Origin: Chloroflexota bacterium
GTDB taxonomy: Bacteria; Chloroflexota; Limnocylindria; Limnocylindrales; CSP1-4
NCBI GenBank assembly: GCA_025358515.1
Contig: JANYJG010000162.1
Coordinates: 1-50,324, forward strand
Length of the DNA stretch: 50,324 bases
Direction: 5' to 3'
Every line of letters begins with the position of its first letter. The first letter of the stretch is position 1. The translations under genes and the position numbers were made by a program. Shown in pieces: positions 44,135 to 50,324 of the stretch. The notes under the pieces were generated by a model, which was given only the letters and a program-made list of their open reading frames with translations, ran no database searches and was not told where the DNA came from.

Positions 44135-45515
44135 AGACGACCGTGCCGCCCCCTTGTCTGGGCGAGACGGCGATCGAGCCCGCATGCGACTCGACGATCC
44201 ATTTTGCGATCGCCAGGCCAAGCCCCGTGCCGGCAGGGCGCAACGAGCGCGCGGCCGAGCCTCGATAGAGACGCTCGAAGACATGGTCGCGGTCGTCCTC
44301 CCGGATGCCGATGCCAGTGTCTGACACCTCGACCCTGACCCACCGATCTCTCAGGGTCAGGCTCGCCGTTACGGTTCCACCTGCCGGTGTGTATCTCCCG
44401 GCGTTGTCGAGCACAATCAGAAAGAGCTCCTTGAGGCGGTCGCGGTCGCCCTCGACGACAACCGGCTCGATCGCATCGACCTCCATCCGGACGTGCGGGG
44501 CGGCTGGACCAGCCTGACGCACGGCTTCGAGAAGGACCGCGTCCAGCTCCACGGCAGCGACCTCAAGTCGGGCGCCTGACTCCGCCCGAGCCAGTGACAG
44601 CAGATCGCCAACAAGGCGAGCCATCCGTTCCGTCTCGGATCGGGCATCGGCCAGCAGGGCCTCGCGCTCTTCGGCCGGCAAGGCTGGACGGCCGGCCAGA
44701 TCGAGGCTCGCTCGCAGGGTCGTGAGGGGAGTGCGTAGCTCGTGCGATGCGTCGCCGAGGAAGCGCTGCAGGGCCTGATGGTTCTCCTCGAGCGCTGCGA
44801 GCATCTCGTTGAATGCCACCGCGAGCTCCGAAACCTCATCGCCGCCCGAGCCTGCGGCCTCGACGCGCGCTCCGAAGTCGCCCGACAGCGAGATCGCCCT
44901 GGCCGTGTCGGTCACGTCAGAAACCGGTGCGAGGGCGCGTCTGGCAAGCAGTGAGCCGACGCCGAAGGCGAGTGCGGTCAGCAGGAGCCCACCGAGCACG
45001 AGCACAAGCGCCACGGTCCGAAGAAGGTCGTCGGAATCGCGAGTGGACGCGGCCCAGACGACGTAGCCGGCGACGCTCTGCCCGGTGGCGGCGATGGGCT
45101 CCACGACGAGACGAAGCCGCTCATCGCCGGCGATTACGGCGTGGACGTCCTGCGAGTGGGTGCGCGTGGAAATGTCGCCAATTGGGACTTCCAACGGTGG
45201 CGAACCGGGGGCTGCGGAGTCGAGGACGAGCTTGCCTGTTGAATCGAGGATCTCGACCCGCCCGCCGGTCGAAGCGAACTGATTGAGCAGGCGCGCGGTC
45301 GGATGAAGCCTGCCGTCGGTGCCGACGTCCTGAGCAAATGCGCCGGCCGCATGCTCGGCATTGGCCATCAGGCCCACATCGAATGACGACTGGAGCTGTG
45401 CCCGCAGGACCAGGAACACGCCGGTCCCGAAGACGGCCAGCGCGGCGACGAGTAGGCCCGTGTAGATGAGCGCGAGGCGCGTCCGGATCGGCAGCCGCCG
45501 GACAGACAGATTCAC
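44106..45515 (-). CDS. sensor histidine kinase of copper-island two-component system 1
   Basis: The GTG start overlaps the response-regulator stop (GTGA). TM1 ([23 protein letters not shown]) and TM2 ([21 protein letters not shown]) bracket an extracytoplasmic domain of about 130 residues. A HAMP domain is followed by the phospho-acceptor [15 protein letters not shown] (His near residue 258). The N box IVLDNAGRY, the G1 motif [10 protein letters not shown] and the G2 motif [14 protein letters not shown] complete the kinase. It should sense a periplasmic signal, probably copper from its context, and phosphorylate the 45512 regulator. Confidence 0.93.
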   Translation of the reverse strand: MNLSVRRLPIRTRLALIYTGLLVAALAVFGTGVFLVLRAQLQSSFDVGLMANAEHAAGAFAQDVGTDGRLHPTARLLNQFASTGGRVEILDSTGKLVLDSAAPGSPPLEVPIGDISTRTHSQDVHAVIAGDERLRLVVEPIAATGQSVAGYVVWAASTRDSDDLLRTVALVLVLGGLLLTALAFGVGSLLARRALAPVSDVTDTARAISLSGDFGARVEAAGSGGDEVSELAVAFNEMLAALEENHQALQRFLGDASHELRTPLTTLRASLDLAGRPALPAEEREALLADARSETERMARLVGDLLSLARAESGARLEVAAVELDAVLLEAVRQAGPAAPHVRMEVDAIEPVVVEGDRDRLKELFLIVLDNAGRYTPAGGTVTASLTLRDRWVRVEVSDTGIGIREDDRDHVFERLYRGSAARSLRPAGTGLGLAIAKWIVESHAGSIAVSPRQGGGTVVSIELPAAGR

Positions 45516-46192
45516 TCCTTGAGCACGTATCCGGACCCACGAACCGTGTGGATCAGGCGTGGCTCGCCCCCGGCCTCGAGCTTGTTGCGTAGATACCGGA
45601 TGTAAACCTCGAGGACGTTCGACTCGCCGCCGAAATCGTAGGACCAGACGCGGTCCATGATGACGTCGCGGGTCAGAACCTTGCGAGGATGGCGCAACAG
45701 CAGGAGGAGCAGGTTGAACTCGGTCGTGGTCAGGGTGATCGGGCGGCCGGAGCGTCTTGCTTCACGCGCGTCGACATCCAGTTCCAGGTCGCCGAACCGG
45801 AGAACCTCGCCGGATTGAGTCGGCCGTCGTCGCAGCAGCGCCCGAACGCGGGCCAGCAGCTCCTCAAAGCTGAACGGCTTGACGAGATAATCGTCGGCAC
45901 CCGTCTCGAGTCCCTCGACGCGATCCTTTACCTCGTCACGGGCCGTGAGCATCAGTATCGCCACCTCGTCGCCGGCGGCACGCAGGCGGCGGCAGACTTC
46001 CAGGCCGTCGATGCCGGGCAGCATGACGTCGAGGACCACGAGATCCGGCGTCTGATCGCGCGACTTTTCGAGGCCCTCCTCGCCGGAGCCGGCGTCGGTG
46101 ACCCGGAAGCCCTCGTAGACGAGGCCGCGCCGGACGACCGACCTGATCTTTGGGTCGTCATCGATGACCAGGATGCGTGCGGCGTCGCTCAT
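45512..46192 (-). CDS. OmpR/PhoB-type response regulator of system 1, predicted copper-regulon activator
   Basis: The ATG at 46192 is preferred over the track start (46393). It is the base predicted as +1 by the upstream promoter, and [19 protein letters not shown] starts the receiver. The phospho-acceptor Asp is in [10 protein letters not shown] (about residue 54). The winged-helix C-terminal domain has [25 protein letters not shown] and [10 protein letters not shown]. Its own promoter carries three of the shared 11-bp-spaced hexamers, so it is probably autoregulated. It is the best candidate to bind all six such sites, though system 2 cannot be excluded. Confidence 0.93.
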   Translation of the reverse strand: MSDAARILVIDDDPKIRSVVRRGLVYEGFRVTDAGSGEEGLEKSRDQTPDLVVLDVMLPGIDGLEVCRRLRAAGDEVAILMLTARDEVKDRVEGLETGADDYLVKPFSFEELLARVRALLRRRPTQSGEVLRFGDLELDVDAREARRSGRPITLTTTEFNLLLLLLRHPRKVLTRDVIMDRVWSYDFGGESNVLEVYIRYLRNKLEAGGEPRLIHTVRGSGYVLKE

Positions 46193-46198
46193 GGATGA

Positions 46199-46241
46199 AT
46201 GATCCCACGCGAAGCTGAGAGTTGCATGAGAGCGGGCTGAG
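46199..46241 (-). promoter_or_regulatory. copper-regulon promoter 6: three hexamers (regulator-kinase operon)
   Basis: On the minus strand CTCAGC, CTCATG and CTCAGC start at 46241, 46230 and 46219, 11 bp apart. The -10 GATCAT starts at 46204, 15 nt after the last hexamer start. Its end is 7 nt before the ATG at 46192, giving a leaderless mRNA. Confidence 0.73.
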
Positions 46242-46263
46242 TCAAGGAGCCGGCTAGCAATCG

Positions 46264-46297
46264 CGGATCCGGCCGCAAGCCGGATCCGGCCGCAAGC
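46264..46297. repeat. 17-bp tandem repeat in the regulator/SHOCT intergenic region
   Basis: cggatccggccgcaagc occurs twice in perfect tandem (46264-46280 and 46281-46297), between the two divergent promoters. Function unknown. Confidence 0.85.
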
Positions 46298-46303
46298 CGT
46301 GAA

Positions 46304-46358
46304 CTTGACCAACTCTTGAGGCGGCCATGCGCTTCGCCAGAGATTGGCCTGCGATGCT
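46304..46358 (+). promoter_or_regulatory. possible promoter/operator of the second two-component operon
   Basis: CTTGAC (46304) and CTTGAG (46315) are 11 bp apart, a different hexamer from the main set. GATGCT (46353-46358) ends 7 nt before a GTG at 46365 that is in frame with the SHOCT gene. These are suggestive but weaker than the six main sites. Confidence 0.35.
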
Positions 46359-46403
46359 GTAACGGTGAGCCCGGGAGTTCCGGGCGGAAACAAATGGAGT
46401 CCG

Positions 46404-46652
46404 ATGATGATGGGATACGGTGCCGGGTCCGGATCCGCGGGGCTTATGTGGGGCCTTGGCGGGATGCTCCTGATCGTCGGTCTGGTGGTCCTGGTCGTTT
46501 GGGCCGTCTCGCGTGGGACCTCGAATAGTGCCCCGTCTGCCAGCCCAGATCGCCTCGACGCTCAATCGATCCTGCGGGCGCGATTCGCCCGCGGTGAAAT
46601 CACCGAGGCCGAATTCGTGCAGGTCAAGAAGGTCTTGGGGGACGATCGATGA
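46404..46652 (+). CDS. SHOCT-domain small membrane protein
   Basis: I chose the ATG at 46404, which has TGGAG 7 nt upstream. A leaderless GTG at 46365 and the track start at 46344 are in-frame alternatives. One helix ([24 protein letters not shown]) follows a Met/Gly-rich N-terminus (MMMGYGAG). The C-terminal SHOCT motif is [28 protein letters not shown] proteins of this size are common beside copper and cupredoxin genes. It overlaps the next gene by ATGA. Confidence 0.87.
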   Translation: MMMGYGAGSGSAGLMWGLGGMLLIVGLVVLVVWAVSRGTSNSAPSASPDRLDAQSILRARFARGEITEAEFVQVKKVLGDDR

Positions 46653-47167
46653 ACGGTCGAGCTACTCTCCTGCTGGGGGCTGTACTGACGCTGGCCGGTG
46701 TCATAACCATCGGAGCCGGAGCCCTTGTCGCGCCGGCTGAGGGCAACTCCCAGGGGACGGCCTGGACGGGCATGATGGGCGGCGCCAACGGCATGATGGG
46801 CGGCGCCACGTCGGCTCCGGGGCCCGACGCCGCTGGTTTTGTTGCCGGCACGACGGCCAGCCCGCGCCTGGTGCGGATCCTCGCCACGCCCGTGCTTCGC
46901 TTCTCACCTGACGTCGTGACGGTTAAAGCGGGTGAGACGATCACCTTTGTGCTGACGACGATGGGCCCCACGGTCCATGAGTTCATGGTCGGACCGGCCG
47001 CCGACGTGGCAGCCAACAAGGACGGGACGCCAGAGATTACCGATATCGGCATGATGCAGACGAAGTCGCTCACGTACACATTCACTGGTTCCGGGCCGTT
47101 CGCCTTCGCTTGCCACGCGCCCGGCCACTACGAGGCTGGGATGAAGGGGACGATCGTCGTCCGGTAA
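46649..47167 (+). CDS. exported blue-copper (plastocyanin-like) cupredoxin
   Basis: A signal or anchor helix (LLLGAVLTLAGVITIGAGALV) precedes a Met/Gly-rich stretch with a repeated GMMGGA. The cupredoxin domain includes LRFSPDVVTVKAGETITFVLTT, GPTVHEFMVG and FAFACHAPGHYEAGMKGTIVV. His, Cys, His and Met in that order match a type I copper site. Expected role: binding or electron transfer of copper outside the membrane, or copper storage through the Met run. It is the second gene of the SHOCT-cupredoxin-regulator-kinase operon. Confidence 0.92.
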   Translation: MNGRATLLLGAVLTLAGVITIGAGALVAPAEGNSQGTAWTGMMGGANGMMGGATSAPGPDAAGFVAGTTASPRLVRILATPVLRFSPDVVTVKAGETITFVLTTMGPTVHEFMVGPAADVAANKDGTPEITDIGMMQTKSLTYTFTGSGPFAFACHAPGHYEAGMKGTIVVR

Positions 47168-47199
47168 CCTGTCCGGCAAGTCTTGGGGGCGTCTCGACG

Positions 47200-47988
47200 A
47201 TGGCGGCTACGATGTCGGACAGACCGCCTCGGCCGCCGTCCGACGGCACGGAGCTCCAGCGGTCGGATGCGAGGTATGAATTGGCGGAGGACGGAACCCC
47301 GATCCGCGTCCTGGTCGTCGATGACGAGGGCTCGATCCGCGATATCGTCCGGGGTTTCCTGGAGCGGGAGGGCATGACCGTCCTGGAGGCGGTCGATGGA
47401 CCTTCCGCCGTAAAGGCGGCGCGTGAGTTCCGGCCGGACGTCGTCGTACTCGACGTGATGTTGCCGGGCTTCGATGGCCTGGAAGCTCTCCGCCAGATCC
47501 GGTCGTTCGCCGATCCGTACGTGCTACTGCTGACCGCCCGCCACGAGGAAGTCGATCGAATCGTCGGGCTCACCCTGGGGGCCGACGACTACCTCACGAA
47601 ACCATTCTCCCCGCGCGAGCTGGTGGCGCGAGTCCTCGCCCTCCTGCGCCGTCGCCGTGAACAGGAGACGAGCGGCGGCCGGCTGGTGCGGAGCGGCGAC
47701 CTCTCGGTGGACGTGCCCGGCCGGACGGTGACGGTAGCGGGCGAACCCGTCGAACTCACCGCCCTTGAGTTCGATCTCCTGGTGACCCTCGTCCGCGACC
47801 CCGGCGTCGTCCTCACTCGGCAGCGGCTCCTGGACGCAGTCTGGGGCGCCGACTTCTTCGGCGACGACCACGTTCTTGACGTCCACGTCGCGAACCTGCG
47901 GCGCAAGATCGGACGGGTCGGCGCCGACCCGAGCCCGATCGAGACGGTCCGCGGCGTCGGATTCCGCTTCGCCCGGGATCGGCGATGA
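47200..47988 (+). CDS. OmpR/PhoB-type response regulator of system 2
   Basis: The ATG at 47200 follows the cupredoxin stop by 32 nt; the track start at 47110 lies in that gene. A 33-residue charged N-terminal extension precedes the receiver (IRVLVVDDEGSIRDIV), with Asp in [10 protein letters not shown] (about residue 87) and Lys in DYLTKPF. The DNA-binding domain has LTALEFDLLVTLVRDPGVVLTRQRLL and VHVANLRRKIG. It overlaps its kinase by ATGA. The operon position suggests control of the cupredoxin genes. Confidence 0.93.
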   Translation: MAATMSDRPPRPPSDGTELQRSDARYELAEDGTPIRVLVVDDEGSIRDIVRGFLEREGMTVLEAVDGPSAVKAAREFRPDVVVLDVMLPGFDGLEALRQIRSFADPYVLLLTARHEEVDRIVGLTLGADDYLTKPFSPRELVARVLALLRRRREQETSGGRLVRSGDLSVDVPGRTVTVAGEPVELTALEFDLLVTLVRDPGVVLTRQRLLDAVWGADFFGDDHVLDVHVANLRRKIGRVGADPSPIETVRGVGFRFARDRR

Positions 47989-49082
47989 AAGGCTTGGACC
48001 TGGGACGCCTGCGCTGGCGCCTGCTCATGGGCAACCTGCTGGTGGCTGGCGCGGGGGCCTTGGTCGTCGCCGTCGCCGTGAGCCTTGCCGCTCCGCAGGC
48101 CTTCGACAACGCAATGGGCAACGGAAACATGTTCGGCATGGGCGGCATGATGAGTGCGACCGTTTCCACGGCCTTCGGCGCGGCCGTCGGCTCGGCGCTC
48201 TTGCTCGGGCTCGTCGCAGCGGGCATCGTCGCTGTCGTGGTTGCCCTCGTCATCTCGGCCAGATTGGCGCGCCCGATCAGCGCTCTGGCGGAGGCAAGCG
48301 GCCGCATCGCAGCGGGCCACTACGACCAGAGAGTGCGGGGCGGCGGCGGCGAGCTCGGCCAGCTCGCCAACTCGTTCAACGCCATGGCGGCCTCCCTGGA
48401 AGAGACCGAACGTCGCCGGCTCGAGCTCATCGGTGACATCGCGCACGAGCTGCGGACGCCGATCGCGTCGCTGTCGGGGTATCTCGAGGGACTCGAGGAT
48501 GACGTCTTCAAGCCGGGGCCGGATACGTGGCGCGTTCTGGGCGACTCAACGGCCAGGCTGGCGCGCCTTGTCGACGACCTCTCCGACCTGTGGCGAGCCG
48601 AGGCGCACGAGATCGACCTGGTCCCCGAAGACCTCGACGGGCCGACCGTGCTCGCGGACGCGGTGGAGCGCCATCGGGCTGCCGCTGTGGGTCGGTCGAT
48701 CGAGCTCAGGGTTGCTGACGCCGTCCCCGTCCGGCTCAGGGCCGACCGCGCCCGTCTGACCCAGGTGCTCGACAATCTGGTCGGAAACGCCCTCCGGTAC
48801 ACCCCGGAAGGTGGGGCGGTCCGTCTTGCGCTAGCCAGTCACGACGGGATCGCCGCGATCACCGTCTCCGACACCGGGCCCGGCCTAAGCCCCGACCAGA
48901 TCAGCCGCGTATTCGAGCGCTTCTACCGCGCCGATCGGTCGCGCTCCCGAGAGGCGGGCGGCAGCGGGCTGGGTCTCGCGATCGCGAAGGCCCTCACCGA
49001 GGCTATGGACGGTCGGATATGGGCGACGAGTGCGGGCCTGGGGCACGGCGCGACCTTCGGACTGGAGCTTCCCAGGGCGTAG
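47985..49082 (+). CDS. sensor histidine kinase of system 2 with Met-rich sensor loop
   Basis: TM1 (LLVAGAGALVVAVAVSLA) and TM2 (VGSALLLGLVAAGIVAVVVALVI) enclose a short loop of about 35 residues. That loop reads NAMGNGNMFGMGGMM, with six methionines in 15 residues and almost no charge. A HAMP domain, GDIAHELRTPIASLSG (His near 153), N box DNLVGNALRY and G boxes VSDTGPGLS and [12 protein letters not shown] complete the kinase. A Met-rich outer loop fits direct Cu(I) or Ag(I) binding by thioether ligands. This is inference, but the SHOCT/cupredoxin operon supports it. Confidence 0.93.
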   Translation: MKGLDLGRLRWRLLMGNLLVAGAGALVVAVAVSLAAPQAFDNAMGNGNMFGMGGMMSATVSTAFGAAVGSALLLGLVAAGIVAVVVALVISARLARPISALAEASGRIAAGHYDQRVRGGGGELGQLANSFNAMAASLEETERRRLELIGDIAHELRTPIASLSGYLEGLEDDVFKPGPDTWRVLGDSTARLARLVDDLSDLWRAEAHEIDLVPEDLDGPTVLADAVERHRAAAVGRSIELRVADAVPVRLRADRARLTQVLDNLVGNALRYTPEGGAVRLALASHDGIAAITVSDTGPGLSPDQISRVFERFYRADRSRSREAGGSGLGLAIAKALTEAMDGRIWATSAGLGHGATFGLELPRA

Positions 49083-49103
49083 ATGATGGGCCCAGCCTCT
49101 GTC

Positions 49104-49135
49104 AACTACGAGTGCTGGCAACTACGAGTGCTGGC
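49104..49135. repeat. 16-bp tandem duplication at the 3' end of the second Lgt gene
   Basis: caactacgagtgctgg occurs twice in perfect tandem (49104-49119, 49120-49135). The second copy holds the Lgt-like stop codon (49122-49124), so the duplication leaves a second, unused copy of the gene's end. Confidence 0.9.
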
Positions 49136-50252
49136 TCACGAGCCGGCTGCGCTGCCACAGGTATCGACGGGACTCGGCTCGAAGCCGCAGGAGCAGCTGT
49201 CGAACGACGAGGTAGACGACCAACGCGGCCACAAAGACGGCACCGTGAATCGGGCGCAGGTGGACGAGGGTGAGCGGGAGTGCGGCGGCGCCGATGAGCA
49301 AACCGGCGGCCGATTCCAGGAGCTGCGTGGGGATTCGACGTGCACCGATCCGGCGGTCCGACGACCACATGCCCCAGCGCGACGCCGTGATCCGGCCCGC
49401 GCAGCAGCCGGTTAGGAAGCAGCCGAGCCGGCCGATCGCCACAGCCAAGAACAGGCCGGGCGCGGTGGCGTCGAGATAGGCGCCGATCGGTAGACCAAAG
49501 GCGACGAGCGCGACGAGCGCGACGAGCAGTGCGGTCACGAGGAAACCGTCGACTGCCCAGCCGCCTTTCAGAATCGATTCACGCGGATGGAGTACCGCGT
49601 ACCACAGCTTCGCCCCTAGGAGGCCCGCGGCAAGAGCGAGCAGCGACACCAGCAGCGAGCGCGGCATTGCGATCTGCTCGCTCGCGAGGAGCGCGAACTG
49701 CATTGCGAAGGCGACGATGAGCCCGACGATGAACAGTGCGGTGTAACTGCCCGGTATCACGGCCGGGATCCGTGCCAGCGGCGCGGTCAGGGCCCAGCGT
49801 GTCTTGACAGTCGACGCCGGCGCGGTCTGGAGCGACCAGTGGCGCCACGACCAGGCTGCAGGCCTCAACGGTTCTGGGCTACGGCGCGTGCGGTCAGCGG
49901 CGCCTGCTCTAGCCAGGGTGCCCGAAACGGTCCACTCCCCGGGATTCAGGCCATATATCCAGGAGCTGATCGAAACCGGGCCGCTACCGGGCGCCACGAC
50001 TTCGATCGTCTCCTCGTGGCTGAACGTGTCGGCTGGTCCAGGGTGACCCTGGACGTCGGCCCGGCGTCCGCTCAGCCGGATCTTCGCCGAATACGGCTCG
50101 CCTGCCTCGCCTGAGTCAAACCAATGGCTCAGGACTAGCGCCTCGGGCTCGACCGCGGCGCCTGGCTCGCTGCTGGGGCGTGCCGCTTCAGTCGGCCGCT
50201 TCGATCTCGTGTTCGCGGTGTTCCTCCCCTTTCCCGTATTCCGTCGTGCCAC
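49122..50252 (-). CDS. second Lgt-family protein with unusual N-terminal domain
   Basis: The first 160 residues are not Lgt. They are charged, then beta-rich (VLSHWFDSGEAGEPYSAKIRL, SGPVSISSWIYGLNPGEWTV), with no signal. About six membrane helices follow, with AIGRLGCFLTGCCAGR and ARRIPTQLLESAAG. These correspond to the GRIGNFINGE and HPTQLYE motifs of Lgt, with the Asn replaced by Cys and an added Cys-Cys. It is a paralog of the 37233 protein and lies at the far edge of the copper island, convergent with kinase 2. The activity is uncertain. Confidence 0.8.
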   Translation of the reverse strand: MARRNTGKGRNTANTRSKRPTEAARPSSEPGAAVEPEALVLSHWFDSGEAGEPYSAKIRLSGRRADVQGHPGPADTFSHEETIEVVAPGSGPVSISSWIYGLNPGEWTVSGTLARAGAADRTRRSPEPLRPAAWSWRHWSLQTAPASTVKTRWALTAPLARIPAVIPGSYTALFIVGLIVAFAMQFALLASEQIAMPRSLLVSLLALAAGLLGAKLWYAVLHPRESILKGGWAVDGFLVTALLVALVALVAFGLPIGAYLDATAPGLFLAVAIGRLGCFLTGCCAGRITASRWGMWSSDRRIGARRIPTQLLESAAGLLIGAAALPLTLVHLRPIHGAVFVAALVVYLVVRQLLLRLRAESRRYLWQRSRLVSQHS

Positions 50253-50324
50253 GTGCCAATCCTCCTGGATGCCGTTTACGAACGCCCCCGTCGGTCGATT
50301 CCATGCTGTGGCTGGCTTCTGAGA

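Noticed and set aside
50319-50324. CTCAGA at the window edge as a seventh copper-regulon site
   Set aside because: Only one hexamer is visible, no 11-bp partner follows towards the gene, and the rest lies outside the window.

Overview
This is a GC-rich bacterial window packed with protein genes. I found no rRNA, tRNA or CRISPR array. A Chloroflexota-like lineage (for example the Limnocylindria group) or an actinobacterium-like relative fits best, but this is inference. The grounds are high GC, many GTG starts, an F420-type LLM oxidoreductase, Pro/Thr-rich secreted proteins and many apparent leaderless transcripts (a -10 hexamer ending about 7 nt before the start codon).

Region 1 (1-19.2 kb) concerns the cell surface and secretion. 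It holds a partial MscL with a zinc ribbon, an RDD membrane protein, a secreted metallophosphoesterase, three phosphoesterase/phospholipase-C-type proteins and three GH99/GH71-like secreted TIM-barrel proteins. It also holds a polyprenol-phosphate mannose synthase and a very large GtrA + HprK-like + GT39 fusion. From 6.8 to 15.4 kb the plus-strand genes are tightly coupled, with short overlaps or gaps. Together they suggest building, and possibly trimming, mannose-type glycans on Pro/Thr/Ser-rich exported proteins.

Region 2 (19.4-31 kb) holds a MarR regulator with a heterodimeric ABC exporter that has one degenerate ATP site. It also holds an LLM oxidoreductase overlapping an M24 peptidase, an aldo/keto reductase, a membrane protein of unknown function, a ketopantoate-reductase-like protein and PlsY. 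Two noncoding gaps carry related inverted repeats with TTGCTCAA ends.

Region 3 (31-36 kb) holds a TPR protein and the reverse transsulfuration pair (cystathionine beta-synthase and gamma-lyase). A short, apparently leaderless ORF with a Cys-Thr-Cys triplet, followed by a perfect intrinsic terminator, precedes the pair and looks like a cysteine attenuator.

Region 4 (36-50 kb) is a copper-handling island. It holds a YHS protein, small metal-site membrane proteins, two unusual Lgt paralogs, three cupredoxins, a CopA-type ATPase, a CcdA/DsbD-like protein, an HMA chaperone and two OmpR-type two-component systems. The main discovery is a shared promoter architecture. Six promoters carry two to four direct CTCAGG/CTAAGG-like hexamers at exactly 11-bp spacing. 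In each, the last hexamer starts exactly 15 nt before a -10 hexamer, usually CAnGAT. One of the six lies upstream of the island's own response regulator. This predicts a single autoregulated copper regulon.
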